Assembly (NCBI GenBank): GCA_020634215.1
Contig: JACKCD010000089.1
Span: 1-11,546 of the forward strand
Length of the DNA: 11,546 nt
Reading direction: 5' to 3'
Source: Ardenticatenaceae bacterium
GTDB lineage: Bacteria; Chloroflexota; Anaerolineae; Promineifilales; Promineifilaceae
Shown: one piece after another, positions 5,723-11,546 of the stretch
Numbering within the stretch: position 1 is the stretch's first letter
Layout: each line of letters starts with the position of its first letter
Notes under the pieces: model-generated
What the model was told of the DNA's origin: nothing
The model's input: only the letters and a program-made list of their open reading frames with translations
Database searches by the model: none
Program-made: the position numbers and the translations under genes

Positions 5723-6718
5723 ATGCCGGAGCAGTTGTTTCGACAAGCGCAAAAGTTAGTCAAACAAGGGCAGCTTGAGCAAGCTCGCGGTCTGCTGCTG
5801 CGCTATGTAGAGCAGGAGGAGGGCAATGAGCTGGCGTGGCTGCTGCTGTCTGACCTGGTGGAATCACGCGAGGACAAGCTGATTGCGCTGGAAAACGCAC
5901 TGACGATTAACCCCAACCTGATACGGGCGCAAAACCGGCTGGTGCAGCTTCGCGGGGAGCGGCAGCAAACGGTGGCGGAGAAGTTTAAGCAGGGGGAAAC
6001 GGCCGTTAAAGTCGGCCTGCGTGTAGAAGCCATGCGGCTGCTGCAAGAAGTGGTGCAGGCCGAACCCAACCACGAACAGGCGTGGCTGCTGTTGAGCCAG
6101 ATCGTAACGGCCGTTGAGGACAAAATTATCGCCCTCGAAGCCGCCCAGCGTGCCAACCCGCGCAACGAACAAACCGCCTATCAGCTAACCCAACTGCGGC
6201 AAAACCACAGCAGCGATTTGGCCGTAGGCACCGCTTATGAAGCCCACGGCGAATTGCAAAAGGCGCTGGCCGCCTACACCTTTGCCGCCGGGCACGCCCC
6301 CGTGGCCGCCGACCGGCTGATTGCCCAGAAAAAGCTGGATGAACTGCGGCAGCAGCTTGGGGGCAAGGAGATCAAAACCACCAGCCCCGCCATGACGCTG
6401 CTCCGCTTTATGATTGGCCCCCCGCTCATCTACACCATTTTGTCGCTGCTGCAAAACGGGTTGAGCCTGAACCAACTGCCGCCCCGCTTCTTTTGGGAGC
6501 TGCTGACGGTCTGGTTTGGCACGGTGCTGTTTATTGCCGCCAACCAAAAACCCCATGGGCAGGAAGAAACGCTGTTTGGTCCGGAAATTCTGGAAGACTG
6601 GCGGCTGCGCGGGCTGCTGACGCTACTGGGGCTGCTGCTGGTGCTGGTGCCGTTTGTGTTTGTCCTGTGGGGGGGTGTCGGGCAGTTTTTGGTTTGGAAA
6701 ACGGCCGTTTTTCCCTAA
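5723..6718 (+). CDS. TPR-repeat protein with C-terminal membrane segments
   Basis: A 331-residue protein. Residues 1-75 and 84-155 are two related tetratricopeptide blocks (LFRQAQKLVKQGQLEQARGLL..., then KFKQGETAVKVGLRVEAMRLL...); each contains NELAWLLLSD or HEQAWLLLSQ, EDKIIALE-type helices and an Asn-Pro turn (INPN, ANPR). A third TPR-like helix pair lies at 165-212. Three hydrophobic segments follow: about 224-243 (MTLLRFMIGPPLIYTI), 256-274 and 297-316, so the TPR part is probably cytoplasmic and held at the membrane. TPR domains bind partner proteins; no catalytic motif is seen. The gene begins 3 bases after the permease stop, so a role with that permease is possible but unproven. It carries three AACGGCCGTT copies, all giving Thr-Ala-Val. 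No Shine-Dalgarno is directly upstream; translational coupling is likely. Confidence 0.82.
   Translation: MPEQLFRQAQKLVKQGQLEQARGLLLRYVEQEEGNELAWLLLSDLVESREDKLIALENALTINPNLIRAQNRLVQLRGERQQTVAEKFKQGETAVKVGLRVEAMRLLQEVVQAEPNHEQAWLLLSQIVTAVEDKIIALEAAQRANPRNEQTAYQLTQLRQNHSSDLAVGTAYEAHGELQKALAAYTFAAGHAPVAADRLIAQKKLDELRQQLGGKEIKTTSPAMTLLRFMIGPPLIYTILSLLQNGLSLNQLPPRFFWELLTVWFGTVLFIAANQKPHGQEETLFGPEILEDWRLRGLLTLLGLLLVLVPFVFVLWGGVGQFLVWKTAVFP
5998..6007. repeat. AACGGCCGTT palindrome, copy 3
   Basis: Encodes Thr93-Ala-Val95 of the TPR protein. Confidence 0.95.
6106..6115. repeat. AACGGCCGTT palindrome, copy 4
   Basis: Encodes Thr129-Ala-Val131 of the TPR protein, only 108 bp after copy 3. Confidence 0.95.
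6700..6709. repeat. AACGGCCGTT palindrome, copy 5
   Basis: Encodes Thr327-Ala-Val329 at the extreme C-terminus of the TPR protein. Confidence 0.95.
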
Positions 6719-6726
6719 CCTTGACA

Positions 6727-6833
6727 AGCCAGAACCAAAAAACAATTGAACCGCAGAGAACGCAGAGGGCGCAAAGAAGAAAAACACCCAAAACTCTGCG
6801 ACCTTTGCGCCCTCTGCGGTTCAAATTCTGGCT
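6727..6833. repeat. Long interrupted palindrome (CGCAGAG family) after the TPR gene
   Basis: Three nested pairs: AGCCAGAA (6727-6734) with TTCTGGCT (6826-6833); TTGAACCGCAGAG (6746-6758) with its complement (6812-6824); and CGCAGAGGGCGCAAAG (6761-6776) with CTTTGCGCCCTCTGCG (6803-6818), perfect over 16 bp. The last two share the right arm, because CGCAGAG is duplicated on the left. Variants of 'CCGCAGAGAACGCAGAGGGCGCAAAG' are, from memory, a very widespread intergenic bacterial repeat. It may end transcription of the permease/TPR unit. Confidence 0.8.
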
Positions 6834-6871
6834 CGGTGTACAAGAATCTGACTGATAAAGTACTAAAAGAT

Positions 6872-6920
6872 AGAGATTAAGAGAGCAATCTCTCAGTCTC
6901 CCAATCTCTCACTCTCGCTT
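6872..6920. repeat. CT-rich low-complexity tract before the rhomboid gene
   Basis: A small hairpin, AGAGATT (6872-6878) with AATCTCT (6887-6893), runs into CAGTCTCCCAATCTCTCAC. This is the same CT-rich type as inside the NB-ARC gene at 3469-3560. It leaves the rhomboid ATG without a Shine-Dalgarno site. Confidence 0.55.
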
Positions 6921-6927
6921 ATTTTTT

Positions 6928-7626
6928 ATGCTTCCCCTCAACGACATCGAACCCAACCGCTTCACCAGTTGGCCGTTTATGACCCTTACCATCATTACCC
7001 TCAACGTCATCGTCATGGGGTTTGAAAATCTGGTCATTGTGCGTGATGCCAGTCAGTTCCAGAGGCTAGTTTACGAATTTGGCTCCATTCCCGTGGTCAC
7101 TTTGCAGCAAGCGGGCAGCGGGGCAATTAGCTCAGTGACCTATATGTTTCTGCACGGCGGCATTTGGCATTTGCTGGGCAATATGCTGGCACTGTGGGTG
7201 TACGGCCGGCGGGTTGAGGATATGTGCGGCCCCTGGCGTTTTCTGCTCTTCTATCTGCTCTGCGGCCTCTTTGCCAACCTCATCAACATCCTCGCCACCG
7301 CCCAATCCACCATCCCCGTCATTGGCGCCAGCGGCGCGATTTATGGCGTGATGGGTGCCTACCTGCTGCTGTTTCCACGCGGTCGCATTCGCACCCTGGT
7401 GCTGCTGGGGGTGCTGCCCGTGTTTCCCAAAATCCGCGCCTACTGGCTCATCCTCTACTTTTTGGTGCTCAACATTCCCCCAGCACTCAACATGTTGGTT
7501 TACCAAAATGCCAGCTATGAAATTGCCCACTGGACGCACCTGGGGGGCTTTCTAGCCGGGATATTTGTCCTTTTGTTCCTCAGCCCTGAAGCATTCCACC
7601 GCTACCGCAACGACTTGCCACTGTAG
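6928..7626 (+). CDS. Rhomboid family intramembrane serine protease
   Basis: A 232-residue membrane protein with six predicted helices. Rhomboids cleave transmembrane segments of substrate proteins within the bilayer. The catalytic pair is visible: Ser135 in GASGAIYGVMG (133-143) and His204 in HWTHLGGFLAG (201-211). The oxyanion-side HGGIWHLLGNM segment (76-86, with His76, His81 and Asn85) and the WR-type L1 region (RFLLFYLLCG, 104-113) are also present, so it should be active. The start MLPLNDIEPNR is the usual N-terminus for this subfamily (MIPLNDxxPTR). The length matches short bacterial rhomboids without extra domains. There is no Shine-Dalgarno upstream of the ATG. It is flanked by repeats on the left, with only 63 bases before the next candidate start on the right. 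The substrate is unknown. Confidence 0.92.
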   Translation: MLPLNDIEPNRFTSWPFMTLTIITLNVIVMGFENLVIVRDASQFQRLVYEFGSIPVVTLQQAGSGAISSVTYMFLHGGIWHLLGNMLALWVYGRRVEDMCGPWRFLLFYLLCGLFANLINILATAQSTIPVIGASGAIYGVMGAYLLLFPRGRIRTLVLLGVLPVFPKIRAYWLILYFLVLNIPPALNMLVYQNASYEIAHWTHLGGFLAGIFVLLFLSPEAFHRYRNDLPL

Positions 7627-7643
7627 GATAGTGGGGTGCAACC

Positions 7644-7671
7644 TTCTCAATCCCCCTAAACCGGGTAAAAT
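7644..7671 (+). promoter_or_regulatory. Candidate promoter of the DUF5996-antiporter-GNAT cluster
   Basis: TTCTCA (7644-7649) and TAAAAT (7666-7671) are 16 bp apart, matching the consensus at 4 of 6 and 5 of 6 positions. An overlapping TATACA (7671-7676) could serve instead. Both lie in the only gap before the three closely spaced genes. Confidence 0.35.
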
Positions 7672-7725
7672 ATACAAAAGTGGTAATAAATGACCTTTGG
7701 CAACACCGGGAGCAAACTTTTAGCT

Positions 7726-8529
7726 ATGACTATTTTCCCTTCTTTACCTTTGGCTGGATGGCGCCACACCCGCAATAGCATCCAAACCTACGCCAACATC
7801 ATGGGCAGCGTGCATGAAGCCATCGTGCCGCCCGGCAAGCAGGGGTGGCAAAGCGGTTTGCAGGCGGCGGCGGTGGGGTTAACAACCACGCCCATACCAG
7901 CCAAGGGGTTTGTTTTTGAACTGATGCTTGATTTTGTGGCGCACCAGCTTCGCATTTACACCAGCAAGGGCAGCCATCGCGCTGTGGCCCTGCAAGGGCA
8001 GTCGGCTGAACTGTTTTGTACGCAGTTGGTTGACGGGCTGGCGGTGCTGGGCATTGCGCCAGATATTGACCATATGGCGTTTGCGGATGAAACGCCGGGG
8101 ATGTATGATGAAACGGCCGTTTCTGCCATGTGGCAGGCGATGACCCAAATTGACATGGTGTTCAAACAGTTTCAACGGAGCCTGCGGGGGGCAACCAGCC
8201 CGGTGCAGCTATGGCCGCAGCCGTTTGTGCTGGGGCTGACGTGGCAAACGGGGCGGCAGGTGCCTGGCCAAACGGCTGAGGAACAAATGACGTTCGGCTT
8301 CTCCACCGGGGATGCCATCGTTGACAACCCCTATTTTTACGCCACGGCCAACCCCACGCCCCGCACGCTGACCGAACGGCCGTTACCCGACCCCGCCTAC
8401 TGGCAAACAGACAAGTTTACCGGTGCTATTTTGTTGTATGAGGATGTACAAACGGCCGTTGACCCAGCCGCCAAACTCCTCGAATTTCTCCAGGCCACGC
8501 ATGAAGCTGGCCGCAAGACCATGACCTAA
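7726..8529 (+). CDS. DUF5996 family protein
   Basis: A 267-residue soluble protein, matching the DUF5996 family over its whole length: LPLAGWRHTRNSIQTYANIMG at the N-terminus, AVGLTTTPIP, FELMLDFVAHQLRIYTS, VFKQFQRSLRGATSPVQLW in the middle, NPYFYATANPTP, and a C-terminal ILLYEDVQTAVDPAAKLLEFLQATHEA. The family is widespread in bacteria and has no established biochemical function. Two starts are possible: ATG 7726, with GGGAG about 13 bases upstream (preferred because family homology starts there), or in-frame ATG 7690, with no ribosome binding site but close to the candidate promoter, which would add 12 residues. It ends 10 bases before the antiporter gene, so the two are probably co-transcribed. 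It contains three AACGGCCGTT copies within 350 bp, one of them in a different reading frame. Confidence 0.82.
   Translation: MTIFPSLPLAGWRHTRNSIQTYANIMGSVHEAIVPPGKQGWQSGLQAAAVGLTTTPIPAKGFVFELMLDFVAHQLRIYTSKGSHRAVALQGQSAELFCTQLVDGLAVLGIAPDIDHMAFADETPGMYDETAVSAMWQAMTQIDMVFKQFQRSLRGATSPVQLWPQPFVLGLTWQTGRQVPGQTAEEQMTFGFSTGDAIVDNPYFYATANPTPRTLTERPLPDPAYWQTDKFTGAILLYEDVQTAVDPAAKLLEFLQATHEAGRKTMT
8112..8121. repeat. AACGGCCGTT palindrome, copy 6
   Basis: Encodes Thr130-Ala-Val132 of the DUF5996 protein (numbered from ATG 7726). Confidence 0.95.
8375..8384. repeat. AACGGCCGTT palindrome, copy 7
   Basis: Read as GAA CGG CCG TTA, giving Glu-Arg-Pro-Leu (217-220): the third possible frame. Confidence 0.95.
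8451..8460. repeat. AACGGCCGTT palindrome, copy 8
   Basis: Encodes Thr243-Ala-Val245 of the DUF5996 protein, 76 bp after copy 7. Confidence 0.95.
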
Positions 8530-8539
8530 CAAACAATCT

Positions 8540-10369
8540 ATGAATGAACATCAACTATTAAGCCTGGCCGCTGTCATTGTTCTGGGCATCACCGCCCAAT
8601 GGATCGCCTGGCGCTTCCGTATTCCCGCCATCTTACTCCTGCTCATCTTCGGCTTTCTGGCCGGCCCCATTTTTGGCCTTGTCCAACCAGACCAACTTTT
8701 TGGCAAAACGCTCTTCCCGCTCGTCTCCCTCGCCGTTGCCATCATCTTATTCGAGGGCGGCCTTAGCCTCAAAATCAGCGAACTGCGTGAATCGGGCGGC
8801 ATCATCAACCGCATCATCCTCATCGGTGCCCCCGTTTCCTGGGTACTCGCCTCCGCTGCCGCCTATTATCTGCTCCACCTCAATCTGGAGATGTCGCTGC
8901 TGCTGGGGGCGATTTTGGTGGTGTCCGGCCCCACCGTCGTCATTCCCCTGCTCAACCACGTGCGCCCCACCAGCCGCGTGGCCTCGGTGCTAAAGTGGGA
9001 GGGTATCATGATTGACCCAGTGGGAGCAACCCTGGCCGTGCTGGTTTTTGAGACCATTCTGGCGGAAGAGGAACTGGGACTATTAACCCTTTCTGACATT
9101 GTTCAGGGCATTTTTATGACCCTCCTGATCGGCAGCATCGTCGGGGCCATTGGAGCCGCCATTTTGGTTTGGGTTTTCCAGCGCCGCTGGGTACCCCATC
9201 ACCTCGACAGCGCCCTGGCACTGATGATGGTGCTGGCCGCCTTCGCCGTCTCCGACCTCATTTTGCCTGAATCGGGGCTGATGGCGGTGACGTTGATGGG
9301 GGTTATTCTGGCAAATCAAAACCGGGTGAGCGTAAAACACATTGTTGCCTTCAAGGAAGAATTAGGCATTTTGCTGCTTTCCTCGCTGTTTATTGTGCTT
9401 GCCAGCCGCTTGCAGTTGGCACAACTGGCTCACTTAGGCTGGGGAGCCGTGGTCTTTTTGCTGGTGCTGCTGCTGGTTGTGCGGCCAGCCTCGGCGTTTT
9501 TGGCAACAGTGGGCAGCGGTTTTTCCTGGCGTGAACGCATTTTTCTGGCCTGGATGGCTCCACGCGGCATTGTGGCAGCTTCGGTAGCTTCGCTGTTTGC
9601 GCTGGAACTGGAAGAGTTGGGGTATCATGGGGCAGAGGAGTTGGTGCCGCTGACGTTTTTGGTGGTGGTGGGCACGGTTGCCATTTATGGGCTGACGGTT
9701 AAACCATTAGCCACTTATCTGCAACTGCGGCAAAAAGACCCGCAAGGGGTGCTGATGATGGGTGCCCATGCCTGGGCACGACAGGTAGCAGAGAAGCTGC
9801 AAGCTATTGAGTTTGAGGTGATTTTAGTGGACACGAACCAATCGAATGTGCTGGCGGCGCGAATGGCGGGATTAACGGCCGTTTCCGGCAGCATTCTCGA
9901 CGAAGACGTGCTAGAAAAATTACCACTGGAACGAATCGGCCACTTTTTAGCCCTCACCTCCAACAACGAGCTAAACGCCCTGGCCGCCATTCGGCTCAAA
10001 GAGATCATTGGCAACCGTGTTTACCAACTTGCTTCCAGCCGTCAGGAAAAGTCGGAAAAATTGCGGCAGGAAATGCGCGGGCAAATTTTGTTTGACCGGA
10101 AGCTGGATGCCGAACTGCTCGACTTTTGCTTTGACCAAGGGGCGGAACTGCGCCACACCAAGCTTACCGACAAATTTACGTTTGCCGACTACCAGCAGGA
10201 GTATGGGGAAACGGCCGTTCCGCTCTTCCTCATTGATGCTAATTCCCACCTGGTTGTCTGCACGGCAAAAGACGAAACGCTGCCCCGCATTGGCGACACT
10301 GTCATCAGCATGATCGCCCCTACCGGCAGAACCTACCTGGGGGAGCAGCTTGAATTGACAGAAGGGTAA
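8540..10369 (+). CDS. Monovalent cation:proton antiporter (CPA family) with a C-terminal RCK/TrkA domain
   Basis: A 609-residue protein that exchanges Na+ or K+ for H+ across the membrane. Residues 1-390 form the Na+/H+ exchanger domain, with about 12 hydrophobic segments: RIPAILLLLIFGFLAGP (27-43), ILFEGGLSL (69-77), VVSGPTVVIPLLNHVRP (127-143), then WEGIMIDPVGA (153-163) with the presumed ion-binding Asp159, and WMAPRGIVAASVAS (338-351) with the conserved Arg. Residues 402-500 are an RCK_N-like Rossmann domain (VLMMGAHAWAR, EVILVDTN, SGSILDEDVLEK, ALTSNNELNALAA); the glycine loop is GAHAWA rather than GxGxxG, which weakens the case for classical NAD binding. Residues 535-600 resemble RCK_C. 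Regulation of transport by a ligand is therefore likely. It sits 10 bases after the DUF5996 gene and 6 bases before the GNAT gene, a probable operon. No clear Shine-Dalgarno is visible. Confidence 0.9.
   Translation: MNEHQLLSLAAVIVLGITAQWIAWRFRIPAILLLLIFGFLAGPIFGLVQPDQLFGKTLFPLVSLAVAIILFEGGLSLKISELRESGGIINRIILIGAPVSWVLASAAAYYLLHLNLEMSLLLGAILVVSGPTVVIPLLNHVRPTSRVASVLKWEGIMIDPVGATLAVLVFETILAEEELGLLTLSDIVQGIFMTLLIGSIVGAIGAAILVWVFQRRWVPHHLDSALALMMVLAAFAVSDLILPESGLMAVTLMGVILANQNRVSVKHIVAFKEELGILLLSSLFIVLASRLQLAQLAHLGWGAVVFLLVLLLVVRPASAFLATVGSGFSWRERIFLAWMAPRGIVAASVASLFALELEELGYHGAEELVPLTFLVVVGTVAIYGLTVKPLATYLQLRQKDPQGVLMMGAHAWARQVAEKLQAIEFEVILVDTNQSNVLAARMAGLTAVSGSILDEDVLEKLPLERIGHFLALTSNNELNALAAIRLKEIIGNRVYQLASSRQEKSEKLRQEMRGQILFDRKLDAELLDFCFDQGAELRHTKLTDKFTFADYQQEYGETAVPLFLIDANSHLVVCTAKDETLPRIGDTVISMIAPTGRTYLGEQLELTEG
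9874..9883. repeat. AACGGCCGTT palindrome, copy 9
   Basis: Encodes Thr446-Ala-Val448 in the RCK domain of the antiporter. Confidence 0.95.
10210..10219. repeat. AACGGCCGTT palindrome, copy 10
   Basis: Encodes Thr558-Ala-Val560 in the C-terminal RCK_C-like part of the antiporter. Confidence 0.95.
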
Positions 10370-10375
10370 AACGCC

Positions 10376-10855
10376 GTGAACCAACAAGCTGTGCGCCTAC
10401 GCGATGTGGTTGAGGCTGATTTGCCCCACTTTTTTGCCCATCAGCTTGACCCCGCTGCCAACCAGATGGCCGCTTTTACCGCCAAAGACCCTACCGACCA
10501 GGCGGTGTTTCTAAAGCATTGGCGCAAGGTGATGGCCGATCCGGGGATTACGGTGCAAACGATTTTGCTGGGGGATGCGGTGGTTGGCTATGTGCTGCAC
10601 CACAACTGGTTTGGCAACCCGGAGGTGAGCTACTGGCTAGATAGACGGGTATGGGGGCAGGGGGTAGCGACGGCGGCGTTGGGCACTTTTTTGCAGCAAA
10701 CGGCCGTTCGTCCTCTCCATGCCCGCGTTGTCATGGACAACGCGGGGTCGCTGCGGGTGCTGGAAAAATGCGGCTTTGTGCGCGTGGGCACCGACCACGG
10801 CTTTGCCCAGGCACGAGGCAGACAGGTGAAGGAAATTATTCTGCGACTGGATTAG
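10376..10855 (+). CDS. GNAT family N-acetyltransferase
   Basis: A 159-residue soluble enzyme that should transfer an acetyl group from acetyl-CoA to an amine on a small molecule or a protein N-terminus. The GNAT fold is complete: VRLRDVVEADLP (6-17) at the start, the central strand VQTILLGDAVVGYVLHHN (60-77), motif A VSYWLDRRVWGQGVATAAL (84-102) with the acetyl-CoA pyrophosphate loop R-x-x-G-Q-G-V-A, then DNAGSLRVLEKCGF (121-134), typical of RimJ-like and small-molecule GNATs. The start is GTG at 10376, with GAAGGG about 9 bases upstream overlapping the end of the antiporter gene; the gap to the antiporter stop is 6 bases. It is the last gene of the probable DUF5996-antiporter-GNAT operon. 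The acceptor is unknown. Confidence 0.88.
   Translation: MNQQAVRLRDVVEADLPHFFAHQLDPAANQMAAFTAKDPTDQAVFLKHWRKVMADPGITVQTILLGDAVVGYVLHHNWFGNPEVSYWLDRRVWGQGVATAALGTFLQQTAVRPLHARVVMDNAGSLRVLEKCGFVRVGTDHGFAQARGRQVKEIILRLD
10699..10708. repeat. AACGGCCGTT palindrome, copy 11
   Basis: Encodes Thr109-Ala-Val111 of the GNAT protein, between motif A and the last helix. Confidence 0.95.
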
Positions 10856-10954
10856 GCCAAAGCCAAAAATAAATGATCCGAAAAAGCAGTGTTTTTAGCT
10901 TTGGCTTACGGCTTTTTTAGCGTGAGCAGGGGTCATTATTTTCTTGAAAAAGCC
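10856..10954 (+). terminator. AT-rich hairpin region after the GNAT gene
   Basis: GCCAAAGC (10856-10863) pairs with GCTTTGGC (10898-10905), and GGCTTTTT (10910-10917) pairs with AAAAAGCC (10947-10954). A T6 run at 10913-10918 follows the first stem by 7 bases. Loops are long (34 and 29 bases), so this is a weak terminator candidate. The region is clearly more AT-rich than the rest of the window. Confidence 0.4.
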
Positions 10955-10975
10955 TTAACGGCATAAAAGGCAACA

Positions 10976-11209
10976 ATGAGAATGGAACAACACAGAGTCA
11001 CGATCAACACCCGGCGCTATCCGGGTGGGCTGCGGATGTTTGAATGTGCGGCGTGCAGCTATGCGCTGGCGGCGGAGGTGGATGAAGCGGGGGTGATTCG
11101 GCTGGAAACGGCCGTTTTTCTCGACCACGGCAACACCGGCACCAGCCACGCCCTCTTCCAAGTCCCCACCGAGCCGCCCACCCTCGAATTCGGCGCTGCC
11201 CTTGAATAG
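10976..11209 (+). CDS. Small hypothetical protein with one CxxC motif
   Basis: A 77-residue protein, not assigned to a family here. It has a short basic N-terminus, GGLRMFECAACSYALAAEVDE with Cys24 and Cys27 as one CxxC pair, then a strand-rich stretch (AGVIRLETAVFLDHGNTG) and HALFQVP near the end. One CxxC is half a zinc-ribbon site, so metal binding would need dimerisation or His59 and His51 as other ligands; a redox role is an alternative. Reality is supported by AAAGG 5 bases before the ATG at 10976 (an in-frame ATG at 10982 has a more usual spacing), by protein-like composition and by an in-frame AACGGCCGTT read as Thr-Ala-Val, as in the neighbouring genes. It is separated from the GNAT gene by 120 bases of AT-rich hairpins, so it is probably transcribed alone. 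Confidence 0.62.
   Translation: MRMEQHRVTINTRRYPGGLRMFECAACSYALAAEVDEAGVIRLETAVFLDHGNTGTSHALFQVPTEPPTLEFGAALE
11107..11116. repeat. AACGGCCGTT palindrome, copy 12
   Basis: Encodes Thr45-Ala-Val47 of the small CxxC protein. Confidence 0.95.
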
Positions 11210-11271
11210 GAAGCGTGAGAACAGGAAGCGAGTTTATATCAGCAGGCTATCATTGGTAAGTTAGCGAGATT

Positions 11272-11312
11272 GGAGATTGGAGATTGATGAAGGTTCACAA
11301 TCTCCAATCTCC
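11272..11312. terminator. 15-bp perfect hairpin with 7-bp tandem arms
   Basis: GGAGATTGGAGATTG (11272-11286) and CAATCTCCAATCTCC (11298-11312) pair perfectly around an 11-base loop. Arms are tandem GGAGATT units. It lies between the convergent small CxxC gene and the peroxidase fragment and could end transcription of either. No T run follows, so it may be simply one of the dispersed CT/GA-rich repeats. Confidence 0.65.
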
Positions 11313-11321
11313 GATTCCCAA

Positions 11322-11352
11322 TCATCAGGTGAATCAGGCAAATCAGCGTCCT
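11322..11352. repeat. Second copy of the GGACGCTGATT repeat, inverted orientation
   Basis: On the minus strand it reads GGACGCTGATTTGCCTGATT followed by CACCTGATGA, matching 742-772 (GGACGCTGATTCTCCTGATT then TTCCTGATAA) at all but a few positions. It lies 10 bases beyond the stop of the peroxidase fragment. Confidence 0.75.
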
Positions 11353-11362
11353 ATTAACCTCT

Positions 11363-11546
11363 TCAAGCACCAGCAAAATCAAGCAAATCCACCATCCCAA
11401 ACTCTCCCTCCCGCGCCCCCAGCGTCGGTTTCCACTGCGGGTCGGCACGGACAAACGACTGGCGGTCGCCTTCCAGCAGCCCAATCAGCACCTCAGCGAC
11501 CATGCGGCCACCCATCGGCCCTAGCTGTTTCCCTTCAGCCAACACC
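11363..11546 (-). CDS. C-terminal fragment of a probable heme peroxidase (animal peroxidase superfamily)
   Basis: The frame is open from the right edge to TGA 11363-11365, giving the last 60 or so residues of a longer protein. LGPMGGRMVAEVLIGLLEGD, then SFVRADPQWKPTLG and FGMVDLLDFAGA, resembles the C-terminal end of bacterial proteins of the animal heme peroxidase superfamily (typically GPVGGRxVAEVLIGLLxGD...PxWxPTLP...FxMxDLLxFA). The catalytic and heme-ligand residues lie upstream, outside the window, so activity cannot be judged. If correct, the protein would oxidise halides or organic substrates with peroxide. The assignment is from memory of the family C-terminus. The gene is convergent with the small CxxC gene and separated from it by two repeats. 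Confidence 0.6.
   Translation of the reverse strand, partial: VLAEGKQLGPMGGRMVAEVLIGLLEGDRQSFVRADPQWKPTLGAREGEFGMVDLLDFAGA

Noticed and set aside
6721..6749. Promoter based on perfect TTGACA at 6721-6726
   Set aside because: No -10-like sequence lies at 16-18 bp, and the site is within the start of a palindromic repeat.
8938..9030. Missing acidic ion-binding pair in the antiporter
   Set aside because: The IDPVGA segment is the normal form in this antiporter subfamily as I remember it; a single Asp does not imply loss of function.
9739..9780. Degenerate Gly-loop (GAHAWA) of the RCK domain as a sign of a broken gene
   Set aside because: The rest of the Rossmann domain is intact, and I recall GAHxWAR in related antiporters, so it is a subfamily feature.

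Overview
The window looks like a chromosomal segment of a GC-rich bacterium, most probably an uncultured filamentous Chloroflexota (Anaerolineae-like). This rests on the mix of genes (a STAND/NB-ARC ATPase with an effector-associated domain and WD40 blades, a DUF5996 protein, a 609-residue cation/proton antiporter with a C-terminal RCK domain) and on intergenic spaces packed with short-period palindromic repeats. The taxonomic call is inference; no rRNA or tRNA gene is present.

Layout. At the left edge is the C-terminal end of a proline-rich, membrane-anchored protein that contains a 29-base poly-C run. A perfect 30-bp palindrome separates it from fucU (L-fucose mutarotase, minus strand). A divergent regulatory region follows, then a GarR/MmsB-type beta-hydroxyacid dehydrogenase on the plus strand. 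After a strong hairpin comes an isolated NB-ARC/WD40 gene (1993-4017) with three oddities: an EAD-like domain inside the ATPase core, low-complexity repeat DNA read in frame, and a WD40 part reduced to about two blades. The 460 bases at 4018-4477 hold a terminator-like hairpin and nested or tandem GC-rich hairpin repeats. Next is a PerM/AI-2E family permease 3 nt from a TPR membrane protein. After another palindromic repeat come a rhomboid protease and a tight cluster of DUF5996 protein, antiporter and GNAT acetyltransferase. A small CxxC protein and two more repeats follow, and the C-terminus of a probable heme peroxidase (minus strand) runs off the right edge.

The genes form no single pathway. 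fucU and the dehydrogenase are consistent with sugar and sugar-acid catabolism. The permease/TPR pair and the DUF5996-antiporter-GNAT cluster are probable operons. The NB-ARC gene is a conflict or signalling type ATPase without an obvious effector beside it.

The most striking signal is a 10-bp palindrome, AACGGCCGTT, present in 12 perfect copies where about 0.01 would be expected by chance. It lies in genes and between them and is read in all three coding frames, so it behaves like a genome-wide highly iterated palindrome (compare cyanobacterial HIP1). It is absent between 1863 and 5997, a stretch that contains the NB-ARC gene.
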